64,000 nucleotides of DNA, from assembly GCA_947494565.1 (NCBI GenBank), contig CANLVG010000008.1:1-64000 (forward strand), read 5' to 3'. Positions 16,357 to 25,212 of the stretch are shown here, piece by piece. Numbering within the stretch: the first letter of the stretch is position 1; the number at the start of each line of letters is the position of its first letter. The notes below the pieces were generated by a model. That model was not told the origin of the DNA, ran no database searches, and was given only the letters and a program-made list of their open reading frames with translations. The position numbers were made by a program, and so were the translations under genes. Source of the DNA: an uncultured Flavobacteriaceae bacterium (GTDB lineage Bacteria > Bacteroidota > Bacteroidia > Flavobacteriales > Flavobacteriaceae).

Positions 16357-18561
16357 TTAATCCCGCATAGTCAGACGAAGTACGGAGCAGGCGGATTTCT
16401 CCGTAAACTTGTCTTTGCCAGTGCCAAACAACACACTGATCCAATTGTCTTTCTGGGGTGTTCCCAATATCAACAAATCAAAACTGGCCGACGCCTTGGA
16501 GATTGCGCCAATGGAATCGTCGTTCTTTTGTACAAAGACCATACTTTGGGTTTCCACTTTACTGAGTAAGGTTTCCGATTTTTGCTCCATTTCATGAATG
16601 GTCTCTGAAGAGGTGCTTTCCGGCACAACATGGAGCAAGGTCAAGGTAGCCCCATAAAATGTGCAGATCCTATCGGCTACCGCGATGAAGTTCTTGTCTT
16701 TTCTGCCTGGGCGTAACGCCAATAAAACCTTGCTGATGTACCGCACCCCATTATCTTTAAAAAGGGCGAAATCAGAATTGATATGCGTAAGCAACCAACC
16801 TACGGGATTACTCACCAAAATACCACTGTGTGCCCTTCCGTTCCAACCCATAACAAGCCAGTCACAATGCGTTTGATCGCTAAGTTCATGAATGGTATCC
16901 GAAATTTCATGGGTCACTACGGCTTCAAAATCAATTGAAATATTCTTGGAAGCCGCCAGACTAGTGATACGGCGATCTAAAGAGGTCACCTGAGGATTTT
17001 CCTCTTCCTCAAAGGCATCCAAAAAGGTTTGGTTCGGTACCTCGGTAATATTGACTGCCTGAATTTTATCCCGTTTGTTGATTGCGGCAGCTATTTCAAC
17101 CAACATTTCGGCAGATTTCTCATTTCCTAAAAGGGGAACGACCACCCCAGCATCGGAGACCAGTTGCCCGTCTAGGTTCTGTTCGGCGATAGGTTGGTTT
17201 TTACGATAGGCCAGCTGCTCGCGCTTTTTTCGCTTGTAGAACAAGTATAGGGCGGGGCGATGCCCGTATTTTCTTAAAATCCCGGTACGTGTGGCATTTT
17301 TTCCAAATTTGAGATAGATTAGAAAACCGAATACAAAAATGCCTAAAATGGCCAAAAAAGGGCCTAGACCCAAGAATACCAACAAGGCTATTCCGGTGCC
17401 GATTCCGAAGAGTTGAACAAAAGGATAGAACGGCGACCGATATGGTGGATTATACCATTGGGCCGCAGTCTCCCTCAAGACAATAACACAAGCGTTGACC
17501 AACATGAACATCATGACCATAAAGGCGCTCGCTAATTTCGCGATCTTTTCAACATCGAGAAATAGAATGACCAGGGCCATTGCGATACACGTCATTACTA
17601 TGGTCACGACTGGGGTCAAGTATTTCGAATGGATCTTCGCCATGAAAGACGGCAGCAACTTATCTATCGCCATCGCGAAAGGAAAACGCGACGAGGCCAA
17701 AACACCTGAGTTCGCCATGGACATCAGCGTGATGATTCCGACCATGGCCGCGGCATAACCCACATATTCACCGCCTAATATATCGGCGATGGTGTAAATG
17801 GGCTTGATATCGGTACCCAGCGATTCCAGAGGAATGTTGCCGACCAAGACAAAGGCAACGGACACGTAAATGGAAGTCATAATGAGTAAAGACAGAATCA
17901 TGGCCCGTGGCAAATTTTTGCTCGGGTTTTTGATTTCGCCCGCGATTGCCGCGACTTTGGTAACACCTGCATAGGAGATATACACAAAAGCCACCGTGGC
18001 AAACAGGCCCATTTGACCTTCCAATAAAAAAGGTTCCAATAGGTCGGGTGAAGTTCTCGGTAATCCGAAAATCAAAATAAAGGCGAGTGTCAATAGGCTG
18101 ATGGTCACGATGACGACCTGTACTTTTCCAACTTTTTTCACTCCCATGATGTTCAAAAACAAAATAATGGACAGAAAGAGCAACGCGATATACTTGGTCA
18201 AGCCGGGAGCGATATTGACCAAAATGGACAAATACGCCCCAAAACCGACAAGTGCGAAAGCGCTTTTAAAAAGTAGGGACAACCAGAGTCCTATACCTGC
18301 AATCGTTCCGAAAAGAGGGCCAAAGGCTCGTTCAATGTAAACATAGGTTCCGCCTGAAGAAGGCATTGCCGTAGCCAATTCCGATTTTGAAAGTGCAGCG
18401 GGCAAGATACACACCGCGGCCAATAGATAGGCCAACCAAAGCGAGGATCCGGTCTTTGCCGCGGCAATACCCGGCAACACGAAAATTCCACTACCTAACA
18501 TGCCCCCAATACTTATGGCAATGACCGAGGTAAGTGTTAGGCTGCGTTCTAGTTTTTTCAA
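16357..18561 (-). CDS. APC-family amino acid permease fused to universal stress domains
   Basis: A 734-residue protein. Twelve predicted helices span about 1-430 with the APC opening SIGGMLGSGIFVLPG and LPSSFMAKIHSKY-like loops. The cytosolic C-terminus (about 470-734) carries two universal stress protein (UspA-like) units, e.g. CDWLVMGWNGRAHSGILVSN and FDLLILGTPQKDNW. It should import amino acids or related cations; the Usp tail may sense ATP or stress. The start is TTG at 18561 behind AGGA; the family N-terminus begins right there, which supports it. An inverted repeat CCCAAG/CTTGGG (16330-16335/16346-16351) lies after the stop but lacks a T-tract. Confidence 0.87.
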   Translation of the reverse strand: MKKLERSLTLTSVIAISIGGMLGSGIFVLPGIAAAKTGSSLWLAYLLAAVCILPAALSKSELATAMPSSGGTYVYIERAFGPLFGTIAGIGLWLSLLFKSAFALVGFGAYLSILVNIAPGLTKYIALLFLSIILFLNIMGVKKVGKVQVVIVTISLLTLAFILIFGLPRTSPDLLEPFLLEGQMGLFATVAFVYISYAGVTKVAAIAGEIKNPSKNLPRAMILSLLIMTSIYVSVAFVLVGNIPLESLGTDIKPIYTIADILGGEYVGYAAAMVGIITLMSMANSGVLASSRFPFAMAIDKLLPSFMAKIHSKYLTPVVTIVMTCIAMALVILFLDVEKIAKLASAFMVMMFMLVNACVIVLRETAAQWYNPPYRSPFYPFVQLFGIGTGIALLVFLGLGPFLAILGIFVFGFLIYLKFGKNATRTGILRKYGHRPALYLFYKRKKREQLAYRKNQPIAEQNLDGQLVSDAGVVVPLLGNEKSAEMLVEIAAAINKRDKIQAVNITEVPNQTFLDAFEEEENPQVTSLDRRITSLAASKNISIDFEAVVTHEISDTIHELSDQTHCDWLVMGWNGRAHSGILVSNPVGWLLTHINSDFALFKDNGVRYISKVLLALRPGRKDKNFIAVADRICTFYGATLTLLHVVPESTSSETIHEMEQKSETLLSKVETQSMVFVQKNDDSIGAISKASASFDLLILGTPQKDNWISVLFGTGKDKFTEKSACSVLRLTMRD

Positions 18562-18670
18562 ATCCTAAATTTGGTTGGAGGATAAAAATAGGCTTTTTCA
18601 TAGAATTAGCCCGTTGCGATATTTTATTAATTTCGGAGGGTTTCATTCTTGTTTTAGTATTTTGCGTACG

Positions 18671-19531
18671 ATGAAACTTTACCCTGTAGAAACCGGCAAC
18701 TTTAAACTTGACGGCGGCGCCATGTTCGGCGTGGTGCCTAAGGTCATTTGGCAAAGAACGAATCCAGCGGATGCGAATAACCGCATCGATATTGCGGCCC
18801 GTAGTCTTTTAATAGAAGATGGTGACCGTCTGATCTTAATCGATACGGGCATGGGCAACAAACAAAGTGATAAGTTCTTTGGGTATTATGACCGTTGGGG
18901 CGATCACACTATAGATGACTCGCTCAAAAAAATAGGATTTCATAGAGATGATATCACCGATGTGTTCATGACCCATTTGCATTTTGATCACTGCGGGGGA
19001 AGCATACAATGGAACCACGACCGTACGGGTTTCGAACCCGCCTTTAAGAATGCATTGTTTTGGACGGATGAACGTCACTGGAATTGGGCCGTAAACCCGA
19101 ATGTTCGAGAAAAAGCTTCTTTCTTAAAGGAAAATCTATGGCCCATGAAAGAAAGCGGACAGCTCAAGTTCGTTTCGAGGGGTGAAGACTCTTTTCTTGA
19201 AAACTCCGAACTAGGTTTCGATATCCTCTTTGTCGATGGTCATACCGAAAAACAAATGATACCCCATATTCGGTATCAAAATACCACCTTGGTCTTTACG
19301 GCCGATTTGATCCCGACCGTAGGGCATATTCCAGTACCATATGTAATGGGCTATGATACGTGCCCGCTATTGACGTTATCGGAAAAAGGAGCTTTTATGG
19401 ACAAGGCCGTTCAGAATAACTACGTATTGTTTTTCGAACATGATGCGCACCATGAAATTTGTACCTTGCGCGAAACGGAAAAAGGCGTACGCCTTAAAGA
19501 AACGCTACCATTTAATGAACGCTTTGCTTAA
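18671..19531 (+). CDS. MBL-fold metallohydrolase
   Basis: A 286-residue cytosolic metallo-beta-lactamase-fold protein. The zinc motif is THLHFDHCGG (HxHxDH), followed by FVDGHTEKQMIPHIRY and VFTADLIPT; the late FFEHDAHHE gives a final His. It resembles lactonase/quorum-quenching and alkylsulfatase-like branches, but the substrate cannot be set. The ATG at 18671 matches the family start KLYPVETGNFKLDGG; the upstream extension is not conserved-looking. The next gene starts inside its end (17-bp overlap), so the two are co-translated. Confidence 0.85.
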   Translation: MKLYPVETGNFKLDGGAMFGVVPKVIWQRTNPADANNRIDIAARSLLIEDGDRLILIDTGMGNKQSDKFFGYYDRWGDHTIDDSLKKIGFHRDDITDVFMTHLHFDHCGGSIQWNHDRTGFEPAFKNALFWTDERHWNWAVNPNVREKASFLKENLWPMKESGQLKFVSRGEDSFLENSELGFDILFVDGHTEKQMIPHIRYQNTTLVFTADLIPTVGHIPVPYVMGYDTCPLLTLSEKGAFMDKAVQNNYVLFFEHDAHHEICTLRETEKGVRLKETLPFNERFA

Positions 19532-20420
19532 ATCTTCATTTACCATACCTTTCGGTATTTTATTTCTTTTTCAAGTATCTTTGTGTACCTCTCAACAACT
19601 TCAAAGCGTAGATTTTACTGAAGAAAACGCATTCACAGGAGGTATCGAAGGGCCTGCCGTTGATCAGGAGGGAAATCTTTACGCCGTAAATTTTGCCGAA
19701 AATGGAACCATCGGCAAGGTCACTCCAGACGGAGAAGCTTCGGTTTTCGTAAAATTACCCGGTAAAAGTATCGGCAATGGCATTCGTTTTGATACGGAAG
19801 GAAATATGTTTATCGCGGATTATACGGGTCACAATGTATTTCAGGTCAAAAAAGGGACTGCAAAGGTTTCAGTTTGGGCACATCGGTCTGACATGAGCCA
19901 ACCCAATGATCTGGCTATTTCACCAAATGGCACCATCTATCTCAGTGATCCCAATTGGGTTGAAAACACCGGTCGTCTATGGATGGTAGACGCAACGCGA
20001 CAAATTGTGCTTCTAGAAGAGGGTATGGGAACCACCAATGGTATTGAAGTAAGTCCTGACGGACGGCATCTATATGTCAATGAATCCGTTCAACGTATCG
20101 TTTGGAAGTATGATATCACAGCCGAAGGAAAAATCGCAAACAAAACCAAATTTCTTACTTTTGCAGACTTTGGAATGGATGGCATGCGGTGCGACGAAAA
20201 GGGTAATCTCTACATTACACGATATGACAAGGGTACCATAGCCATTGTATCCCCGGAAGCAGTGCTGATAAAAGAAGTACAGCTGAAAGGTAAGAAGCCC
20301 TCGAATATTGCATTTGGAGGCGCAAATGGCAAGACCTGTTACGTGACAATGGCCGATCGCGGTTGTTTTGAATCATTCAGGGCGGATTATGCCGGTGCAC
20401 AGTATAAAAGAATACACTAA
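19515..20420 (+). CDS. Exported SMP-30/gluconolactonase-like protein
   Basis: A 301-residue six-bladed beta-propeller with a signal peptide (about 1-27, hydrophobic core FGILFLFQVSL). Blade motifs are EGPAVDQEGNLYAVNF, GNGIRFDTEGNMFIADY, PNDLAISPNGTIYLSDP, TNGIEVSPDGRHLYVNE and GMRCDEKGNLYITRY, with the Glu, Asn and Asp metal-site pattern of the SMP-30 family. The likely activity is Ca2+-dependent hydrolysis of a sugar lactone in the periplasm. It overlaps the MBL hydrolase by 17 bp and is 17 bp before the subtilisin gene, so an operon is likely. A second, cytosolic SMP-30 gene lies at 29768. Confidence 0.85.
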   Translation: MNALLKSSFTIPFGILFLFQVSLCTSQQLQSVDFTEENAFTGGIEGPAVDQEGNLYAVNFAENGTIGKVTPDGEASVFVKLPGKSIGNGIRFDTEGNMFIADYTGHNVFQVKKGTAKVSVWAHRSDMSQPNDLAISPNGTIYLSDPNWVENTGRLWMVDATRQIVLLEEGMGTTNGIEVSPDGRHLYVNESVQRIVWKYDITAEGKIANKTKFLTFADFGMDGMRCDEKGNLYITRYDKGTIAIVSPEAVLIKEVQLKGKKPSNIAFGGANGKTCYVTMADRGCFESFRADYAGAQYKRIH

Positions 20421-20437
20421 CGCAAATAATACGAATA

Positions 20438-22069
20438 ATGACACGATCAATTTTTAAAACTTTTTTCGGACTGTCCGCAGCAGCGCTGTTCACAGCTTGT
20501 GGTGCGACAACCTTGGTCACTACTCCCATTGAAAATATCGATACGACTCCGCTCAAGGTCAGTGACCTCACCGAAGCTGAAAAAAAGAATTGGGGACATT
20601 TGGATCTCGTAAACGATACCATTCCCGGAATGAGCGTTGATAAGGCCTATAAAGAAATCATTGGCAACAAAAAGGGGAAAACCGTCATCGTTGCCGTGCT
20701 CGATTCGGGTATCGATTTAAAACATGAGGATCTCGATGATGTTCTTTGGACCAACAAAGGAGAAAAAGCGGGCGACGGTAAAGACAATGACAACAATGGC
20801 TACGTCGATGACATTCACGGGTGGAATTTTCTCGGTGATTCCTATAATGAGCAGTTGGAGGCAGCGCGCATCGTTCGCCTTAAAATAGGTGATGCGGCTA
20901 CGCAGGCAAAAGCCAAAGCCAAGGTGGACGAGGGCTATAACAAAGCGGTTCAAAACAAACAACAGTACGAACAGATCCTTCAAGCGGTCAACAGTGCCGA
21001 TGCTGCCGTTCAAAAACAATTGGGCAAGAAAGCATATACCAAAAAAGATGTTTCGGGAATTAAGACCGAAGATGAGAACATGAAGCAACACATCAACGTC
21101 TTGATGCAGATGTACACCTTTAAGGACACTATTCCGGAAGTTATCGAAGAATTGAGCGATGGCATCAAATACTTTTCAGATCAAGCGAATTACAACTACA
21201 ACGCTAGCTTTAATGGTAGGGAAGTCGTAGGAGATGACCCTTATGATTTCAACGATCGTGATTACGGCAATGGAAACCCGCAAAGCACCGGTATGGATGA
21301 AAGTCATGGAACCCATGTCGCCGGAATCATCGCAGCTGAACGCAATAATGGTAAAGGTGCCAATGGGGTCGCCAACAATGTGAAGATCATGAGCATCCGT
21401 GCGGTACCCAATGGCGATGAATATGACAAAGATATCGCCCTTGGCATCCGATATGCGGTTGACAACGGTGCTAAAATCATCAATGGAAGTTTCGGCAAGG
21501 GCTTTTCGCCCAATGCCGATTGGGTTTACGATGCCATCAAATATGCCGCTTCAAAAGACGTGCTCTTCGTTCATGCGGCCGGTAACGACGGGGCCGATCT
21601 CGATGACCCAAGTAATCCGAACTTTCCCAACGATCAGATAAACAACGGGCCTGAGATAGCGGATAATGTCATAACTGTCGGGGCACTTGACCCCAACTAT
21701 GGCTCAAGCTTATTGGCCGATTACTCCAACTATGGTAAAAGCAATGTGGATGTTTTTGCTCCAGGTACCGATATCTATTCTACCTATCCGAAAAACACTT
21801 ACGAATACTCACCAGGCACCTCTATGGCGGCTCCGGGTGTTGCCGGTATTGCGGCGTTAATTCGTTCACAGTATCCAAAGTTGTCGGCTTCCCAGGTGAA
21901 GCGAATCATTATGGAATCTGGTTTGTCGATAAAGGCCAAGGTCATTTTAGGCGGTGAACAAGGCAATTCGGCAACGCTTGCCGATATCTCCACCTCAGGA
22001 AAAATCGCGAATGCCTACAACGCTCTCATTATGGCCGGAAGAGTATCTGCCGGAAAAATCAAAATCTAA
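20438..22069 (+). CDS. S8 subtilisin-type serine protease lipoprotein
   Basis: A 543-residue exported protease. The signal peptide ends LFTAC, with a probable lipidated Cys at about residue 21. The triad is Asp in VAVLDSGIDLKHEDL, His in SHGTHVAGIIAA and Ser in GTSMAAPGVAGIAALIR. Between Asp and His is a family-typical insert of about 170 residues, Lys/Gln-rich and partly coiled (KAKVDEGYNKAVQNKQQYEQ), and a Ca-binding-like DGKDNDNNGYVDDIHGWNF. It probably degrades proteins at the cell surface or periplasm. It lies 19 bp before the M1 peptidase gene, suggesting a proteolytic operon. Confidence 0.93.
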   Translation: MTRSIFKTFFGLSAAALFTACGATTLVTTPIENIDTTPLKVSDLTEAEKKNWGHLDLVNDTIPGMSVDKAYKEIIGNKKGKTVIVAVLDSGIDLKHEDLDDVLWTNKGEKAGDGKDNDNNGYVDDIHGWNFLGDSYNEQLEAARIVRLKIGDAATQAKAKAKVDEGYNKAVQNKQQYEQILQAVNSADAAVQKQLGKKAYTKKDVSGIKTEDENMKQHINVLMQMYTFKDTIPEVIEELSDGIKYFSDQANYNYNASFNGREVVGDDPYDFNDRDYGNGNPQSTGMDESHGTHVAGIIAAERNNGKGANGVANNVKIMSIRAVPNGDEYDKDIALGIRYAVDNGAKIINGSFGKGFSPNADWVYDAIKYAASKDVLFVHAAGNDGADLDDPSNPNFPNDQINNGPEIADNVITVGALDPNYGSSLLADYSNYGKSNVDVFAPGTDIYSTYPKNTYEYSPGTSMAAPGVAGIAALIRSQYPKLSASQVKRIIMESGLSIKAKVILGGEQGNSATLADISTSGKIANAYNALIMAGRVSAGKIKI

Positions 22070-22088
22070 TATTTTACAAACGCTTGCT

Positions 22089-23948
22089 ATGAAAATACTT
22101 CCCGTCCTTGTACTTCTTGCATCATCATTTGGGATAGCCCAAAACACCCCCTATTGGCAACAACATGTCGACTATACTATGGTAGTTGACATGAATGTCG
22201 AAAACTTTCAATATACGGGTACTCAAAAATTGGTGTATACCAATAATTCCCCAGATGAATTAACCAGGGTATATTATCATTTGTATTTCAACGCCTTTCA
22301 ACCGGGCAGTGAAATGGATATCCGTTTACAAAACATTGCGGATCCCGATGGCCGGATGACCAAGGAAGATAAATCGAGTAGAATCGCCGACTTGACCGAA
22401 AGTGAAATCGGCTATTTACATCCTACTTCCTTGAAACAAGACGGAGTGAACGTGACGTATACCGAGGAAGGTACGGTTCTAGTGGTCGATTTGGCTAAAC
22501 CGCTTGCCTCAGGGGCAAAAACTACCTTCGATATGGAATTCAAAGGGCAGGTGCCTGTTCAAATTCGCCGGTCTGGACGAAACAATAAAGACGGGGTAGC
22601 GCTCTCGATGAGCCAATGGTATCCGAAACTGGCCGAGTATGACTTTGAAGGGTGGCACGCCCATCCGTACATTGCCCGGGAATTTCATGGTGTTTGGGGA
22701 GATTTTGATGTCAAGTTGACCATCGACAAGGATTACATCGTTGGAGGAACGGGGTATCTGCAGAACCCCCAAGAAATAGGCCATGGTTATGAAACAGTCG
22801 GTTCCAAGGTCAAAAAGCCGAAAGGCAAAACCCTGACCTGGCATTTCAAAGCACCTATGGTACACGACTTTATGTGGGCCGCGGATCCAGAGTATGTACA
22901 CGACACTTTGCAAATGGAAAATGGACCTACCCTACATTTTTTATACAAGAACGATCCCAAATTCGCGGAAACCTGGAAAGCCGTTCAACCTTTGACGGAA
23001 AAGGCCATGAATTTTTTCAATAAAAACATCGGCGAATACCCGTATCAACAATACTCGGTCATTCAAGGTGGGGATGGTGGAATGGAGTATGCCATGGCGA
23101 CCCTGATTACTGGTGGAGACAAACCCGGTAGTGTTATTGGCACCATGATCCACGAATTGGCGCATTCTTGGTTTCAGCATGTATTGGCGACCAATGAGGC
23201 CAAACACGAATGGATGGACGAGGGGTTCACTTCTTTTATCTCGGCACTTTGTAGTAACGAAATACGGGAACAGAACAAAGACAATCCTTTTGAGAACTCC
23301 TATAACAGCTATTACTACCTAGTGAATTCCGGGAAGGAGCAACCGCAAACGACGCATGCCGATCGCTACGATTCAAACACCCCATATGGTATTTCAGCCT
23401 ACAGTAAAGGGGCGCTATTTTTGTCACAATTAGGATATGTGATAGGTCAAGACAAGCTTATGGAGACCATTGCCAAGTACTATGATGATTTTAAATTCAA
23501 GCATCCGGTACCGAATGACGTCAAGCGAACTGCTGAAAAAGTCTCTGGAATGGAATTGGACTGGTATTTAACGGATTGGACCCAAACGACAAATACCATC
23601 GACTATGGAATCAAAACAGTGAACGCGGCTGGTGACAAAACCAAGATTACTTTAGAACGCATAGGCCTGATGCCCATGCCCATAGATGTTTTGGTCGTAT
23701 ACGAGGATGGCACACAAGAAACCTTCTATGCTCCGCTACGTATGATGCGCGGTGAGAAGGACAATCCGTATCCGAATTTAAAAAGGACGGTTTTAGACGA
23801 TTGGCCATGGACCAATCCGTCTTACGGGTTTCAGATTGACCGTCCGATAGAAGACATCAAGGGTATTATGATCGACCCTTCGCAACTCATGGCCGACGTG
23901 AATCAGGAAAACAATACGTGGCAACCAAAAGAAATGCCTAAAGACTAG
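22089..23948 (+). CDS. Exported M1-family aminopeptidase
   Basis: A 619-residue secreted zinc peptidase. Signal peptide MKILPVLVLLASSFGIAQ, an N-terminal beta-saddle, then the catalytic domain with GGMEYAMATLI, the zinc motif HELAHSWFQH (HExxH) and the third ligand in KHEWMDEGFTSF. It should remove N-terminal residues from peptides in the periplasm. The frame is open 45 codons upstream inside the S8 gene, but the ATG at 22089 begins a clear signal peptide. It follows the S8 protease closely, consistent with joint peptide breakdown. Confidence 0.93.
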   Translation: MKILPVLVLLASSFGIAQNTPYWQQHVDYTMVVDMNVENFQYTGTQKLVYTNNSPDELTRVYYHLYFNAFQPGSEMDIRLQNIADPDGRMTKEDKSSRIADLTESEIGYLHPTSLKQDGVNVTYTEEGTVLVVDLAKPLASGAKTTFDMEFKGQVPVQIRRSGRNNKDGVALSMSQWYPKLAEYDFEGWHAHPYIAREFHGVWGDFDVKLTIDKDYIVGGTGYLQNPQEIGHGYETVGSKVKKPKGKTLTWHFKAPMVHDFMWAADPEYVHDTLQMENGPTLHFLYKNDPKFAETWKAVQPLTEKAMNFFNKNIGEYPYQQYSVIQGGDGGMEYAMATLITGGDKPGSVIGTMIHELAHSWFQHVLATNEAKHEWMDEGFTSFISALCSNEIREQNKDNPFENSYNSYYYLVNSGKEQPQTTHADRYDSNTPYGISAYSKGALFLSQLGYVIGQDKLMETIAKYYDDFKFKHPVPNDVKRTAEKVSGMELDWYLTDWTQTTNTIDYGIKTVNAAGDKTKITLERIGLMPMPIDVLVVYEDGTQETFYAPLRMMRGEKDNPYPNLKRTVLDDWPWTNPSYGFQIDRPIEDIKGIMIDPSQLMADVNQENNTWQPKEMPKD

Positions 23949-24009
23949 CAAACCGCCTGGGAGCAAACCTGTCCGTCGAAAAAGTCAGATATACATCTCG
24001 ATTATCGCG

Positions 24010-25209
24010 TCAATACCAAGGTTCATTTCGATACATTTCGTTTTTTGCTGCCCGTTCGCGGTTGTGCATCACTAAATGGTTTTCATCCACTTGTCGGTTT
24101 CGATACCCTAAGAGATGAAAAAAGGATTTGGTAAAGAAGCGGGCGATGGAAAGATTGACCATTAGACTTTCCCTTTTGTCATTTTGCCAAGAAATTCCCG
24201 GCAGGAACGTCAGTAGGCCGTCTGATTTCGATTTACGGAGCCATTCGGATAATCGCAATGCCCATTTTGGGGTTTTTCGAATCAGAAAAAACCCTTCCGC
24301 GCCTTGTTTTTGGTAGAGTGGCATGAACAGAATAGTGGCCTCTTCAGCATGGATCTTTTCTTTGTTCTGAATGGCCAAAAAGGTTCCTTCACTGATCTTT
24401 TGAAAACTTTTAAACCCATTGAGCATTCTAAAATCATCCGTATTTTTCAACTCGTGTCGATGTACCACTTCGTAAAAGCTATTATTTCCCGCAGCCGATT
24501 TTTGGAGTTCGTTGTAGTAAAACTCAAAATCGGGTACCGTTATTTTATCCAATACTCCCGCAAACACCAATGCCAACCAAAAGAAGGCGATAGTATTCTG
24601 TACGGCATCATGTTCATTGTGCTGCCCAGATTCAAATCCTAAGGAAACATAACCCAACTGATTCATGCGACTCAATAACGGCCCTTCTAAATATTCCTCG
24701 ATGCCCAAAATTATCGGAACCGGAAAACACTGTGAAAACTTGCGGTTGATGAGTGCATCGTTGATGGTAATAAATGGTAATGTTCTGCTCGAAGTCGTAT
24801 GGAAATCGATAAAGTAAAAAGGAGGTGATTTCACTTTCAAAAGTACGGTCAGGGTCTGTTTGATTTCCAGCAGTTCGATTTCTTCAGCGTTCAGATCCGA
24901 CCGGTCTTTCTTTTCAATAACGGCGATACGAACGGAAGACCACAACCTATTAAGGTCTTGGTCGATAAATCGCTTCTTTTGAAGCAGGGCAGGAACATTT
25001 CCACGGATTCCAAAAATCGACCCTTTGATGGCTGCTTTGGAATGCTGCAACTGCGAAAAAACCTGTTCCAGAGCTTTTACTCCGGCCGGTTCATTGCCAT
25101 GGATACCTCCGAAGAAGATTAAAGTCGGGCCTTTTTCCTGGCCTTCTAGGCTTCCGATATATCTTGTAGTCTGTGAAATCGAAATGGGTTCTTCCAGTGA
25201 TCTGAGCAT
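24010..25209 (-). CDS. Succinylglutamate desuccinylase/aspartoacylase-family zinc hydrolase
   Basis: A 399-residue M14-related amidohydrolase. Zinc ligands fall in GGIHGNEPAG (His37, Glu40) and a later His (about YFIDFHTTSS); DLNRLW is the substrate-binding Arg motif, and GFESGQHNEHD is a further family block. It should cleave an N-acyl or carboxypeptide-like amide. It is longer than classical aspartoacylase, with a C-terminal extension of about 120 residues ending in a basic NRERAAKNE. Its ATG is 4 bp after the GCS2-CBS stop, so the two form one operon. Confidence 0.82.
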   Translation of the reverse strand: MLRSLEEPISISQTTRYIGSLEGQEKGPTLIFFGGIHGNEPAGVKALEQVFSQLQHSKAAIKGSIFGIRGNVPALLQKKRFIDQDLNRLWSSVRIAVIEKKDRSDLNAEEIELLEIKQTLTVLLKVKSPPFYFIDFHTTSSRTLPFITINDALINRKFSQCFPVPIILGIEEYLEGPLLSRMNQLGYVSLGFESGQHNEHDAVQNTIAFFWLALVFAGVLDKITVPDFEFYYNELQKSAAGNNSFYEVVHRHELKNTDDFRMLNGFKSFQKISEGTFLAIQNKEKIHAEEATILFMPLYQKQGAEGFFLIRKTPKWALRLSEWLRKSKSDGLLTFLPGISWQNDKRESLMVNLSIARFFTKSFFHLLGYRNRQVDENHLVMHNRERAAKNEMYRNEPWY

Positions 25210-25212
25210 TTG

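Noticed and set aside
11672-24007. A 16-base word TACATCTCGATTATCG found in two gaps (11672-11687 and 23992-24007)
   Set aside because: One such match is expected by chance in a 64-kb window; no further copies seen.
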